Origin: Cupriavidus taiwanensis
GTDB taxonomy: Bacteria; Pseudomonadota; Gammaproteobacteria; Burkholderiales; Burkholderiaceae
Reading direction: 5' to 3'
NCBI RefSeq assembly: GCF_900250115.1
Contig: NZ_LT984804.1
Location: forward strand, 2,061,301 to 2,125,300
DNA length: 64,000 nt
In this document: piece by piece, positions 1-10,266 of the stretch
Numbering within the stretch: the stretch's first letter is position 1
How the letters are laid out: each line of letters starts with the position of its first letter
Notes under the pieces: model-generated
What the model saw: the letters and a program-made list of their open reading frames with translations, nothing else
Database searches by the model: none
What the model was told of the DNA's origin: nothing
Made by a program: the position numbers and the translations under genes

Positions 1-1
1 C

Positions 2-1240
2 GAGAGCGCGCGCCCGTTCCGCCGCTCGCCGCTGTATGCGCAGCTGCGCGATGCCGGCGCCAATTTCGGCAGCAAGATGGGCTGGGAGCGGCCCAACTTC
101 TTCGCGCCGCCGGGCACATCGCCGCGGCTCGCGCCGCAGATCGAATACGCCTTCGGCCAGCAGAACTGGCTGCCGTGGAGCGGCGCCGAGCACCGTGCCT
201 GCCGCGACGGTGTGGCGCTGTTCGACATGAGCTCGTTCTCCAAGTACCTGGTCAAGGGCGCCGATGCCGAGGCGGTGCTGCAGTACGTGATGAGCAACGA
301 CGTGGCGGTGCCGCCCGGGCAGAGCGTCTACACCGCGATGCTCAACGAGCGCGGCACCTATGAGTCCGACCTGACCGTGACGCGGCTGGCGCACGACCAG
401 TACCTGGTGGTGACCGGGTCGGCGCAGACCACGCGCGACTTCAGCTATATCGAGCGGCTGATCCCCGGCGACAAGCGCTGCGTGATCGTCGACGTCACCG
501 GCCAGTACGCGGTGCTGGCGGTGATGGGACCGCGCTCGCGCGAGCTGCTGCAGCAGGTGTCGCGCGCGGATTTCTCCAATGAGGGCTTCCCCTTCGGCAG
601 TTCGCGCGAGATCGACCTCGGCTACGCCACCGTGCGCGCGACGCGGCTGACCTATGTGGGCGAACTGGGCTGGGAACTGTACGTACCCGTCGAATTCGCG
701 GTGGGCGTGTACGAGACCCTGCATGAGGCCGGCCGCACGCTCGGCCTGGTCAACGCCGGATACTACGCGATCGAGTCGCTGCGGCTGGAAAAGGGCTACC
801 GCGCCTGGGGCCGCGAGCTGTCGCCGTCGGTCAACCCGTTCGAGGCCGGACTGTCGTTCGCCTGCAAGCTGGCCAGCGGCATCGATTTCCGCGGGCGTGA
901 AGCGCTGCTGCGGCTGCGCCAGGCGGGCGCGCCCGCGCGGCGCATGGTGGTGGTGACGGTCGATGGCGCCAGCGACGCCATGCTGTGGGGCGGCGAGGCC
1001 GTGCTGCGCACCGGCCCCGACGGCAGCGTGCGCGCGGTGGGATCGCTCAGCTCCGCCGCGTTCGGCCATACGCTGGGCTGCCCGGTCGGCATGGCCTTGC
1101 TGGCGCGCGCGGACGGGCCGGCCGATGCGGCGTGGCTGGAAGCCGGCAGCTACCGGGTCGACCTGGCCGGCGCCCTGCTGCCCGCGCGCGTGCATCTGCG
1201 CGCGCCCTACGATCCGGCCTCGGCACGGCCCAGGGCTTGA
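2..1240 (+). CDS. Dimethylglycine/sarcosine dehydrogenase-like protein, C-terminal GcvT part (5' end outside window)
   Basis: The reading frame is open from base 2, so the gene begins before the window. What is visible is the C-terminal half of a flavin-dependent demethylating dehydrogenase: the motif GWERPNFF near the left edge is typical of the junction between the FAD oxidoreductase part and the folate-binding aminomethyltransferase (GcvT) part in dimethylglycine and sarcosine dehydrogenases. The following roughly 380 residues keep the GcvT pattern (FDMSSFSKYLVKG, GELGWELYVP, ESLRLEKGYRAWGREL). Such enzymes oxidise N-methyl groups and hand the one-carbon unit to tetrahydrofolate. A stand-alone GcvT-like protein is the alternative, but the frame open to the window edge argues against it. 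Confidence 0.85.
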   Translation, partial: ESARPFRRSPLYAQLRDAGANFGSKMGWERPNFFAPPGTSPRLAPQIEYAFGQQNWLPWSGAEHRACRDGVALFDMSSFSKYLVKGADAEAVLQYVMSNDVAVPPGQSVYTAMLNERGTYESDLTVTRLAHDQYLVVTGSAQTTRDFSYIERLIPGDKRCVIVDVTGQYAVLAVMGPRSRELLQQVSRADFSNEGFPFGSSREIDLGYATVRATRLTYVGELGWELYVPVEFAVGVYETLHEAGRTLGLVNAGYYAIESLRLEKGYRAWGRELSPSVNPFEAGLSFACKLASGIDFRGREALLRLRQAGAPARRMVVVTVDGASDAMLWGGEAVLRTGPDGSVRAVGSLSSAAFGHTLGCPVGMALLARADGPADAAWLEAGSYRVDLAGALLPARVHLRAPYDPASARPRA

Positions 1241-1302
1241 ACGGAAAGCCTGCGGGAAATATTCGCGCCGGCTGATAACCACTATTCCACGCCCCGCTCC
1301 GG

Positions 1303-1440
1303 TTTGCTCCCGTCTCCCGCTTGCGGGAGACGGGCCGGGGGAGAGGGCAGGCGCTGGCATACCGACGCGCTTCACTTCGTGGACGCTCTGGCCCTTCCCC
1401 CCTCTCCCACTGCGCGGGAGAGGGGAGCGCTTGCGAGGGG
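1303..1440. repeat. Intergenic palindromic repeat, copy A
   Basis: This block opens with TTTGCTCCC and a perfect 10-base palindrome (CGTCTCCCGC, TT, GCGGGAGACG). It continues through a core containing CTTCACTTCGTGGA and ends in a second GC-rich hairpin arm (CTCTCCCACTGCGCGGGAGAG). A related block with the same order of elements lies at about 16852-16990. The arrangement resembles the small non-coding REP/MITE-like repeats of Burkholderiaceae. No coding role is seen; transcription termination or RNA processing is possible. Confidence 0.65.
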
Positions 1441-1586
1441 TGGTGGCAAGCGCCAATCCTGTCGCACATCAGCGCATCCAACCAAGTGCTCCAATCTGGG
1501 ACACCCGCTGTCACGCGCTGGCACACCTGGCCCGATTGCGCGACCGGATCCTCGGTTTTTCCCCGCTGTTACGCCCCCTCCCGTCC

Positions 1587-1602
1587 CGGCACACCTCTTG
1601 CG
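1587..1602 (+). promoter_or_regulatory. Candidate sigma-54 (-24/-12) promoter for the acoD-like gene
   Basis: The sequence CGGCACACCTCTTGCG matches the sigma-54 pattern TGGCACG-N4-TTGC at most positions. The GG (1588-1589) and GC (1600-1601) have the required ten bases between them. It lies about 70 bases upstream of the ATG at 1669. AcoR-type activation of acetoin/acetaldehyde dehydrogenase genes by sigma-54 is known in Cupriavidus. Placement is by eye and no activator site was established. Confidence 0.45.
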
Positions 1603-1668
1603 ATCTGCTCCCGTGCGCACGGCCCCGGCCGTGACGACACCACACAGATCACTCGAACGGAGCGAGAC

Positions 1669-3189
<1,521 letters not shown>

Positions 3190-3191
3190 CC

Positions 3192-3593
3192 ATGGCAGAC
3201 CCGGGCTCCGCGCCGGCCGCGCCAGCGGTCGAGCGCGTGGTGGCAACGCCGGCCGCGCTGGCGCTGATCGCCGAGCTGGCCGCGCGGCACGGCCCGCTGA
3301 TGTTCCACCAGTCGGGCGGCTGCTGCGACGGCAGCGCGCCGATGTGCTATCCCGCCGGCGAATTGCTGGTGGGCCCGGGCGATGTCTGCCTGGGCCGGAT
3401 CGGCGGCGCCGCGTTCTACATGACGCGCGCGCAGTTCGAGTACTGGCGCCACACCCGGCTGGTGATCGACGTGGTGCCGGGCGCGGGCGGGATGTTTTCG
3501 CTGGAGGGGCGCACGGGCAAACGGTTCCTGACGCGCTCCGAGCTGTTCAGCGACGCAGAGGCGGCATGGCTGGCGGCGCAGCCGGAACCGTAA
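3192..3593 (+). CDS. DUF779 domain protein
   Basis: This 133-residue protein begins two bases after the acoD stop and is surely co-transcribed with it. It carries the DUF779 signature: HQSGGCCDGSAPMC near residue 40, a cysteine cluster suggestive of metal binding, and the following FYMTRAQFEYWRHT. DUF779 genes are repeatedly found next to acoD/exaC-type aldehyde dehydrogenases. A role as accessory or maturation protein is inferred from that linkage; the molecular function is not established. No signal peptide or membrane segment is seen. Confidence 0.88.
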   Translation: MADPGSAPAAPAVERVVATPAALALIAELAARHGPLMFHQSGGCCDGSAPMCYPAGELLVGPGDVCLGRIGGAAFYMTRAQFEYWRHTRLVIDVVPGAGGMFSLEGRTGKRFLTRSELFSDAEAAWLAAQPEP

Positions 3594-3667
3594 TGCCGTA
3601 ATGCCTGGGTGCCGCATGGCGTGATGGCGTGCGGGGCGGTGGGTGCCCGCGCGCCATCCCCTGCGGC

Positions 3668-3910
3668 TCAGCGTTTCTCGTCGAGCAGGTCGTTCAGGAT
3701 CTCGTCGAAGGTCGCCTGGGCGTCCTCCAGCGCCTGCAGTGCCGCGTCGAAGGTCTGCAGCGCCAGTTTCGACGGCTTGCCGCTGCCCTGCGGCGGATAG
3801 TGGGCCTGCAGCGCCGTGAAGGCGACCTGCACCTGCCGCGTGGCCGCAACCACGCGCTCCATGGCCTGCGCCTCTTCGGCGCGGTATTGCTCGTGCTTCT
3901 GTTCGCTCAT
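3668..3910 (-). CDS. Small hypothetical protein (80 aa), predicted helical
   Basis: The predicted product is 80 residues, acidic and alanine/glutamine-rich, starting MSEQKHEQYRAEE and ending LNDLLDEKR. The composition and the regular spacing of Leu, Ala and Phe (ALQTFDAALQALEDAQATF) suggest one or two long helices, possibly a coiled coil. There is no signal peptide and no recognised domain. It lies alone between the DUF779 gene (convergent) and the hydrolase gene (divergent). It looks coding because its sequence is balanced and soluble, unlike the arginine-rich antisense frames nearby. Function unknown. Confidence 0.65.
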   Translation of the reverse strand: MSEQKHEQYRAEEAQAMERVVAATRQVQVAFTALQAHYPPQGSGKPSKLALQTFDAALQALEDAQATFDEILNDLLDEKR

Positions 3911-4099
3911 GCCGGTTGGCTCCCTGAAGGCGCGTCGTCTCGGTGGGTGCGCGCGCCCGAATGAGGCATATCGTACAAGAACTGCGCCGCCCGGCTTGCG
4001 CCGCGGCCACGCCGCCGGCAAAAATAAGGTAGGCTGCGCGGCTGGGCGGCAAGGCCGGCGCACACGCGCCACGCCTGGCCGCGGCCACTGACGAATGCC

Positions 4100-5062
4100 A
4101 TGCCATTGACCACCCGCCGCGCGCTGGCGGCCGCGCTGATGACCGCCAGCGGCTTCGCCTGCTACTGGACCTACCTGACCCTGAACCAGGACCGGCTGCT
4201 GTTCGACGCGCGCCGGCGCCCGCCGCGCGACCTGCCCGACGGCATCATCGGCTATTCGCACCGGATTACCGGCGGCGTGGTGCGCGGCTACATCTACCAT
4301 GCGCCCGGCGACACCGTGCGCGACCTGCTGTTCTACCTGCCGGGCCGCGGCGAAGATGTGCTGGAAACGCTGCAATACGCGCGCTGGCTGCCCGCCGGCA
4401 TGGGCTTCGCCACCTACGATTACCGCGGCCTGGGCCATTCCGACGGGCGCCCGTCCGAGAGCGCCGCGGTGGCCGACGCCAGCCAGTTCCTGCTGCATGT
4501 GCGACGCGTGTTCCCCGACACCCGCGTGCACGTGGTGGGGCGCAGCCTGGGCACCGGCGTGGCGATCCAGCTGGCCGAGCTGCAGGAGTTCGAGAGCCTG
4601 CAGCTGATCACCCCTTACGACTCGCTGCTCGAGCTGGTGCGCAAGCGCTTTCCGCTGGTGCCGCTGCGCCAGCTGATGCGCCACCACTTCGACTCGATCT
4701 CGCATTGCAAAAAGGTCGTTCAAAGCACCAAGGTGCTGCTGGCAGCCACCGACGAAGTGGTGCCGCACGCGTGCTCGGAACGGCTGATGGCTGCCTGGCC
4801 CGGCCCGGTGGCGCTGCAGACCGTGCCTGACACCGATCACTTCACCATCATCGAGCGCGAGCAAACCTGGTTGTCGCTGTGCGAATTCGCGCGCCAGCAC
4901 AGCCAGGCGCACCTGCGCGCGGCCGCGGTCCAGGCCGCGCCCGCGCCGGCGGAGCCTGCGCCACCGGCCCAGCCGGCGCCGCGGACCGCGCCGGCGGCGC
5001 CCCCGCCGCCGGTCGACCATGACGAACTGGGCAATCCGCTGCCGCTGGCGGCCAACCGCTGA
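4100..5062 (+). CDS. Alpha/beta hydrolase, membrane-anchored
   Basis: The 320-residue product begins with a hydrophobic N-terminal stretch (about residues 8-26) that could anchor it in the inner membrane or export it. The hydrolase core shows the strand-turn-helix motif DYRGLGHSDGRPSES, the nucleophile elbow GRSLG (the serine), and a late TDEVVP and DTDHF that place the acid and histidine of the triad. This is the S33/BAAT-like hydrolase group. The last 45 residues are a proline/alanine-rich tail unlike the catalytic domain, perhaps a flexible linker to the cell wall. Substrate unknown. The PBP1A gene follows closely on the same strand. Confidence 0.8.
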   Translation: MPLTTRRALAAALMTASGFACYWTYLTLNQDRLLFDARRRPPRDLPDGIIGYSHRITGGVVRGYIYHAPGDTVRDLLFYLPGRGEDVLETLQYARWLPAGMGFATYDYRGLGHSDGRPSESAAVADASQFLLHVRRVFPDTRVHVVGRSLGTGVAIQLAELQEFESLQLITPYDSLLELVRKRFPLVPLRQLMRHHFDSISHCKKVVQSTKVLLAATDEVVPHACSERLMAAWPGPVALQTVPDTDHFTIIEREQTWLSLCEFARQHSQAHLRAAAVQAAPAPAEPAPPAQPAPRTAPAAPPPPVDHDELGNPLPLAANR

Positions 5063-5094
5063 TCCGGCCGGTGGCAGCGGTTAAAATGCGGCCC

Positions 5095-7221
5095 ATGAAA
5101 AAATTCGCAGTCAAGGCAGGTGGCGCCGCGCTGGCGCTGGCTGCCGCCGGTGCCTTGCTGGCCGGTTTTGCCGCCGTGGTCAGCCTGCGGCAGCTTCCCC
5201 CCGTCGATGCGCTGCGCGACTACCGGCCCGATGTGCCGCTGCGCATCTACACCAGCGACCACGTCCAGATCGGCGAGTTCGGCAGCGAGCACCGCGAGTT
5301 CATTCCCTTCGAGCAGATCCCTGGACCAATGGTGCAGGCACTGCTCGCGGCCGAGGACGACCAGTTCTACCAGCACCAGGGCATCGACCTCGCCGGCTTG
5401 TTCCGCGCCGCCCTGGCCAACCTTGGCCAGGGCTACGCCCAGGGGGCGTCCACCATCACCATGCAGGTGGCGCGCGCGTTCTACCTGTCGCGCGAGAAAA
5501 CGCTGGCGCGCAAGTGGTATGAGATGCTGCTGGCCTGGCGCATCGACCACGCGCTGCCCAAGGACCGCATCCTCGAGCTGTACATGAACCAGGTCTACCT
5601 GGGCGAGCATGCCTATGGCTTCGGCAGCGCCGCGCACGCGTACTTCGGCAAGCCGCTGGCGTCGCTGTCGCTGGCCGAGACCGCGATGCTGGCGGGCCTG
5701 CCGAAGGCGCCTTCGACGATCAACCCGGTGGTCAATTTCGCACGCGCCAAGCGGCGCCAGGAGTATGTGCTGGGGCGCATGCTGGCGCTGGGCATGATCA
5801 GCCAGGACGATTACCGCGAGGCCCGCGCCGCGCGCCTGGCGATCAGCGACGACAGCCCCGGCAGCTTTGCCGGCCACGCCGGGTACGTGGCCGAACTGGC
5901 GCGCCAGCTGGCGCGCGAGCGCTTCGGCGAAGAGGCCTACACGCGCGGCCTGAACATCTACACCACGGTATCGTCGGTGCGCCAGACCCTGGCGCATGAC
6001 GCCGTGCATGGCGGGCTGGAGCGCTACGCGCGCCGCCACCGCAAGTTCGTCAAGGACCTGTCGCAAGGGCCGCAGGCCGCGCTGGTCTCGCTCGACCCCG
6101 GCACCGGCGCGATCGAGGCCATGGTCGGCGGCGCCGATTTCGCCGCCAGCCGCTTCAACCACGCCACCCAGGCGCTGCGCCAGCCGGGCTCGACCTTCAA
6201 GCCCTTCATCTATGCCGCCGCGCTGGAGCGCGGCGTGTCGCCCGGCACGCTGATCAACGACGCGCCGCTGCCGAATGGTTCGCGCTGGCAGCCAGGCAAC
6301 GACGACGGGCGCTTTGTCGGCCCCATCAGCGTGCGCCAGGCGCTGGCCGAATCGCGCAACCTGCCGGCGATCCGCACGCTGCAGGCGATCGGCATCCCCT
6401 ATGCGGTGGAATTCGCCAGCCGCTTCGGCTTCTCGCCCAGGCGGCTGCCGCGCTACCTGCCGCTGGCGCTGGGCACCGGCACCACCTCGCCGCTGCGCCT
6501 GGCCGCGGCCTATGGCGTGTTCGCCAACGGCGGCCACCGCGTCGAGCCCTACCTGATCGAGCGCATCACCGACAGCGACGGCAACGTGCTGTTCAGCGCC
6601 GGCCAGGACGCGCAGGAGCGGCCGGCGCCGCCGCCCGTGATCAGCGCGCGCAACGCCTTCGTCATGGACAGCCTGCTGCGCAGCGTGGTCGAGGCCGGCA
6701 CCGGCGCCGGCGTGCGCCGCTACCTGCGCCGCGACGACCTGGCCGGCAAGACCGGCACCACCAACGACTCGGTCGACGGCTGGTTCGCCGGCTATGCCGG
6801 CGGCGTGGTCACGGTGGCGTGGATGGGCTATGACGACAACCGCAGCCTGGGCGAGCATGAGTTCGGCGCGACCACCGCGCTGCCGGTGTGGGCCGCCTAC
6901 ATGGAGGGGCGCCTGGCCGGCGTGCCGGAGGCCGACGTGCAGGCGCCCGCCGACGTGGTGCAGGCGGGCGGCGACTGGATGTACGCCGAGCATGCCGATG
7001 GCAGCCATGGCATCGCCTCGATCGGCTTCCCGCCGCCGGCGCCGGCCGCGGCGCCGGCCACCACGCCAGCCACCACGCCAGCCACCACGCCGGCCGGTCC
7101 GCAGCCGACCGATCCGGTCGCCAGCAACCTCGGCAGCTCCGCGCCGGCCGCTCCCACCCCCGTCACCAGCGCGGCCCCAGCCGCCGCCACGCCGGCAGCG
7201 CCGGCCGAACACCCGCTGTAG
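5095..7221 (+). CDS. mrcA: Penicillin-binding protein 1A (class A, bifunctional)
   Basis: The protein (708 residues from the ATG at 5095) polymerises and cross-links peptidoglycan in the periplasm while anchored by an N-terminal membrane helix (residues 9-30). The transglycosylase domain shows the catalytic glutamate E87 in LLAAEDDQFYQHQGID and QGASTITMQ. The transpeptidase domain shows STFK (366-369), SRN (about 420) and KTGTT (552-556). The C-terminus after the catalytic domain is an Ala/Pro/Thr tail with a 12-base repeat (7057-7092). In-frame upstream starts exist at 5071 (GTG) and 5086 (ATG); the basic MKKF start before the membrane helix was preferred. It is short for PBP1A but has all catalytic motifs, so a 1B/1C-like paralogue is possible. 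Confidence 0.9.
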   Translation: MKKFAVKAGGAALALAAAGALLAGFAAVVSLRQLPPVDALRDYRPDVPLRIYTSDHVQIGEFGSEHREFIPFEQIPGPMVQALLAAEDDQFYQHQGIDLAGLFRAALANLGQGYAQGASTITMQVARAFYLSREKTLARKWYEMLLAWRIDHALPKDRILELYMNQVYLGEHAYGFGSAAHAYFGKPLASLSLAETAMLAGLPKAPSTINPVVNFARAKRRQEYVLGRMLALGMISQDDYREARAARLAISDDSPGSFAGHAGYVAELARQLARERFGEEAYTRGLNIYTTVSSVRQTLAHDAVHGGLERYARRHRKFVKDLSQGPQAALVSLDPGTGAIEAMVGGADFAASRFNHATQALRQPGSTFKPFIYAAALERGVSPGTLINDAPLPNGSRWQPGNDDGRFVGPISVRQALAESRNLPAIRTLQAIGIPYAVEFASRFGFSPRRLPRYLPLALGTGTTSPLRLAAAYGVFANGGHRVEPYLIERITDSDGNVLFSAGQDAQERPAPPPVISARNAFVMDSLLRSVVEAGTGAGVRRYLRRDDLAGKTGTTNDSVDGWFAGYAGGVVTVAWMGYDDNRSLGEHEFGATTALPVWAAYMEGRLAGVPEADVQAPADVVQAGGDWMYAEHADGSHGIASIGFPPPAPAAAPATTPATTPATTPAGPQPTDPVASNLGSSAPAAPTPVTSAAPAAATPAAPAEHPL
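7057..7092 (+). repeat. 12-base tandem repeat inside the PBP tail
   Basis: The unit GCCACCACGCCA occurs three times in a row (last copy ends in G), coding ATTPATTPATTP. It lies in the low-complexity C-terminal tail of the PBP. Slippage here would change tail length in steps of four residues without breaking the frame. Confidence 0.85.
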
Positions 7222-7255
7222 ACTTGCCGCTTTCCCGCCTTCCCTTCCGAAACCG

Positions 7256-8509
7256 ATGTCCAGCCACAGCCCACTGCTGATCTGGTCGGTCGCCGCGCTG
7301 ACTACCGCCGGCGTGCTGTTCCGCCCCTTCCGCCTGCCTGAAGCCTTCTGGGCCGCCGGCGGCGCCGTGCTGCTGTGCGCCACCGGCCTGATGGCGCTGC
7401 CCGAGGCCTTCGCCGCGGTGCTGCGCGGCTACGACGTGTACCTGTTCCTGGCCGGCATGATGCTGATCTCGGAACTGGCCCGCAAGACCGGCCTGTTCGA
7501 CCACGTTGCGGCGCTTGCCGTGCGGCAGGCGCGCGGCTCGGCGCCGCGGCTGTTTCTGCTGGTGTACGGCTTCGGCACGCTGGTGACGGCGTTCATGTCC
7601 AACGACGCCACCGCCGTGGTGCTGACGCCGGCGGTGCTGGCCGCCACCCGCGCCGCGCGGGTGCGCCATCCGCTGCCCTACCTGTACGCCTGCGCCTTTA
7701 TCGCCAACGCCGCCAGCTTCGTGCTGCCGATCTCCAACCCGGCCAACCTGGTGATCTTCGGCGAGCGCATGCCGCCGCTGGCCGGCTGGCTGGCCAGCTT
7801 CGCGCTGCCGTCGCTGGCCGCGATCGTGGCCACGCTGGCGGCGTTGTGGTGGACCCAGCGCGCGGCGCTGGCCGATCCCATCGCCCATGACGTGCCGGTG
7901 CCGCCGCTGTCGCGCCAGGCGTGGATGAGCGCGCTGGGCATCGTGCTGACCGGGCTGGTGCTGCTGGTGGCCTCGCTGCGCGGCAACGCGCTGGGCTGGC
8001 CCAGCTGCGCCGCGGGCGTGGCCACGCTGCTGCTGGTCTGCGCTACCCGGCGCGAACTGCTGTGGCCGACGCTGCGCGAGGTCTCGTGGAGCGTGCTGCC
8101 GATGGTGGCGGGCCTGTTCGTACTGGTGGCGGCGCTGGAGCAGACCGTGGTGATCCGCCAGCTGGCCGACGCGGTCGCGGCCGCCTCGCGCGACGGCGGC
8201 GCACTGGCGCTGCTGGGCGTGGGCGCGGTCGTTGCGCTGGCCGGCAATGTCGTCAACAACCTGCCGGCCGGACTGATCTCGGCTTCGGCGCTGGCCGCCG
8301 GGCAGGCCTCGCACGCGGTCAGCGGCGCGGTGCTGGTCGGCATCGACCTTGGCCCCAACCTGTCGGTCACCGGCTCGCTCGCCACGCTGCTGTGGCTCAC
8401 GGCGCTGCGGCGCGAGGGGCATATGGTCAGCGCCGGCCAGTTCCTGCGCGTGGGTGCCGTGGTGATGCCGGCGGCCATGCTGCCGGCACTGGCGCTGCTG
8501 ATGCTCTAG
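7256..8509 (+). CDS. ArsB/CitT-superfamily inner-membrane transporter
   Basis: This 417-residue protein is almost wholly hydrophobic with about eleven membrane segments. Motifs typical of the ArsB/SLC13 ion transporter group are present: FMSNDATAVVLTPAV, LPISNPANLVIF in the first half, and GNVVNNLPAGLIS and GPNLSVTGSLATLLW in the second, the two inverted halves of the fold. ArsB exports arsenite; related proteins move dicarboxylates or other anions. No arsR or arsC gene is near, so the substrate is open and the name ArsB-like is as far as the sequence goes. It starts 34 bases after the PBP gene, with no sign of functional linkage. Confidence 0.85.
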   Translation: MSSHSPLLIWSVAALTTAGVLFRPFRLPEAFWAAGGAVLLCATGLMALPEAFAAVLRGYDVYLFLAGMMLISELARKTGLFDHVAALAVRQARGSAPRLFLLVYGFGTLVTAFMSNDATAVVLTPAVLAATRAARVRHPLPYLYACAFIANAASFVLPISNPANLVIFGERMPPLAGWLASFALPSLAAIVATLAALWWTQRAALADPIAHDVPVPPLSRQAWMSALGIVLTGLVLLVASLRGNALGWPSCAAGVATLLLVCATRRELLWPTLREVSWSVLPMVAGLFVLVAALEQTVVIRQLADAVAAASRDGGALALLGVGAVVALAGNVVNNLPAGLISASALAAGQASHAVSGAVLVGIDLGPNLSVTGSLATLLWLTALRREGHMVSAGQFLRVGAVVMPAAMLPALALLML

Positions 8510-9007
8510 GCGCCGGCCTCAGCGGCTGGCGGGCAGCTGCGCCGCGGGGCTGCGCGCTGCCGGCGCCAAGGGCCGGCGCAGGCCGGCCGCGCCGTGGCGC
8601 ACGGCACTGGCATGGTGTTCCGCCACGCCGGCCTCCACCGGCGTGGCCGGCACCGGCACTGTCACCACATGGAGCAACATCAGGCTGCTGCACGGAAAGG
8701 CGATCGGCATGATGAGGTGGATCCCGACAAAGCGTCAGGCCGCGCTTGGCCGCGGCCGGGTGCCGGCAGCCTGCGACGGGCTGCCTGGGTGTTGTGCGGA
8801 CATTATGTGGGCTTGTCGACGCCGTGCGTTGCGGGCTTGGGCGATGTCACGAACTCTTCATGGAAAGCGCCTCGGTTGTGGCGTATCCGGCCCACCACGA
8901 CGTCGTTTTGCAGACACCGCGCAGGTTGTGAGGCCAGGGCATCTGCCATATAGTGAATCCGGCACACCCCCGCTGCGCAGCCATTCACGCCACCACCACC
9001 CCCATCC
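8510..9007. other. Intergenic region upstream of folE
   Basis: No gene can be supported with confidence in these 498 bases. A 63-codon minus-strand frame (8519-8710) starts with ATG and has a hydrophobic N-terminal third, but it has no clear ribosome site and no recognisable family. Plus-strand frames here are arginine/histidine-rich shadows. The right end is the upstream region of folE. Confidence 0.5.
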
Positions 9008-9766
9008 ATGACCAGCAAGGACGCAGCGCACCGCGCACAGGACAGCAACGCCGGCGAAGTCGCTGGCGAAAGGGCCGGCCATCCGGGCGCCAGCGTCTCG
9101 GCCCGCATCCGCGCGCGGCTGGAGGCCGCGCACGAGCGCTTCCACGCCAACGACAATATCGCCCGCTATATCGAGCCAGGTGAAATGGAGCAGCTTCAGG
9201 CCGAGGTCCAGGCCCGGCTGCACGACGTGCTGCGGGCGCTGGTGATCGACGTCGACAACGACCACAACACCCAGGAAACCGCGCGCCGCGTGGCCAAGAT
9301 GTACCTGAAGGAAATCTTCGCCGGCCGCTATGCCAAGCCCCCGCCGGTGACGGAATTCCCCAACGTCGGCCAGCTCAACGAACTGATGATCGTGGGCCCG
9401 CTGCGCGTGCGCAGCGCCTGTTCGCACCACCTGTGCCCCATCATCGGCAAGTTGTGGATCGGGGTGATGCCGAACCAGCATTCCAACCTGATCGGGCTGT
9501 CCAAGTACGCGCGGCTGGCCGAATGGATCATGTGCCGTCCGCAGATCCAGGAAGAGGCGGTGGCGCAGGTGGCCGACCTGCTGCAGGAGAAGATGAGCCC
9601 GGACGGACTCGCCATCGTGATGGAGGCCGAGCACTTCTGCATGCACTGGCGCGGCGTGCGCGACACCGACGCCAAGATGACCAACAGCGTGATGCGCGGC
9701 TCGTTCCTGAAGGACGACAGCCTGCGCCGAGAATTCCTCACGCTGCTGAACCATAACCGCGGCTAG
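9008..9766 (+). CDS. folE: GTP cyclohydrolase I (FolE), divergent type
   Basis: The 252-residue protein belongs to the FolE family, which converts GTP to 7,8-dihydroneopterin triphosphate for folate and pterin synthesis. The zinc/active-site motif is CSHHLCPIIGKLWIGV instead of the common CEHH form, and the second cysteine site is HFCMHWRGV. The core ETARRVAKMYLKEIF and VGLSK-like LIGLSKYARL are conserved. The first 60 residues are a hydrophilic extension rich in Ala, Arg and Gly. This is a divergent FolE and could be a second, specialised copy in the genome. It is followed after 38 bases by a BLUF photoreceptor gene on the same strand, a suggestive pair. Confidence 0.88.
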   Translation: MTSKDAAHRAQDSNAGEVAGERAGHPGASVSARIRARLEAAHERFHANDNIARYIEPGEMEQLQAEVQARLHDVLRALVIDVDNDHNTQETARRVAKMYLKEIFAGRYAKPPPVTEFPNVGQLNELMIVGPLRVRSACSHHLCPIIGKLWIGVMPNQHSNLIGLSKYARLAEWIMCRPQIQEEAVAQVADLLQEKMSPDGLAIVMEAEHFCMHWRGVRDTDAKMTNSVMRGSFLKDDSLRREFLTLLNHNRG

Positions 9767-9804
9767 CGGCCCGGGCCCTGCCGCCACCACCGAGCGCCAC
9801 GACC

Positions 9805-10248
9805 ATGCTTGTCCGCCTGCTCTATGCCAGCCGTGCCCGCCAGGCCATCGATGCCGCCCTGCTCGATGCCATCCTCGCCGCCAGCCTGGAACGCAATCCG
9901 CGCCACGGCATCACCGGGGTGCTGTGCCATGGCAACGGCATCTTCCTCCAGGCGCTGGAAGGCGACCGGCAGGAGGTATCGCAGCTGTACCAGTCGATCG
10001 CGCGCGATCCGCGCCACCACGACGTGACCCTGCTGCATTTCGAGGAAACCTGCACGCGCGACTTTGCCGGCTGGGCGATGGGGCAGGTCAATGCGGCGCG
10101 GCTCAATCCCGCCACCCTGCTCAAGTTCTCCGCGCGCGCCGAGCTCGATCCCTACCGCACCGGCGGCGCGGCCTCGCTGGCGCTGCTCAAGGAACTGATC
10201 GCCGGCGCGTCGGTGGTGTCGCGCACCGGCGAGCGTGGCAGGCACTGA
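9805..10248 (+). CDS. BLUF-domain blue-light photoreceptor (stand-alone)
   Basis: The 147-residue protein is a single BLUF domain, which binds FAD and senses blue light. The signalling residues are visible: Y7 in LLYASRA, N31 in ERNPRHGITGVL, Q49 in IFLQALEGD and W90/M92 in FAGWAM. No output domain is attached; the C-terminal 45 residues are a short cap as in small BLUF proteins of the BlrB/PixD type. It should act by binding a partner. It follows folE by 38 bases and probably shares its transcript. The downstream gene is convergent. Confidence 0.9.
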   Translation: MLVRLLYASRARQAIDAALLDAILAASLERNPRHGITGVLCHGNGIFLQALEGDRQEVSQLYQSIARDPRHHDVTLLHFEETCTRDFAGWAMGQVNAARLNPATLLKFSARAELDPYRTGGAASLALLKELIAGASVVSRTGERGRH

Positions 10249-10266
10249 GCCGCGCCGGTCCCGCCG

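Larger units (their letters stand above)
1241..1668. other. Intergenic region with a repeat element and the acoD upstream region
   Basis: No convincing gene lies in these 428 bases. The left half contains one copy of an intergenic palindromic repeat (about 1303-1440). The right half is the upstream region of the aldehyde dehydrogenase and contains a candidate sigma-54 promoter at 1587-1602. Long reading frames that cross it are extensions of neighbours or antisense shadows. Confidence 0.7.

Noticed and set aside
4837..7383. An 848-codon minus-strand frame opposite PBP1A
   Set aside because: Its composition (Arg, Gly, His, Ala) mirrors the codon bias of the PBP gene; no ribosome site and no domain.
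8643..9011. A 122-codon plus-strand frame before folE
   Set aside because: It overlaps the folE start, has a basic low-complexity C-terminus and lacks a ribosome site or family.
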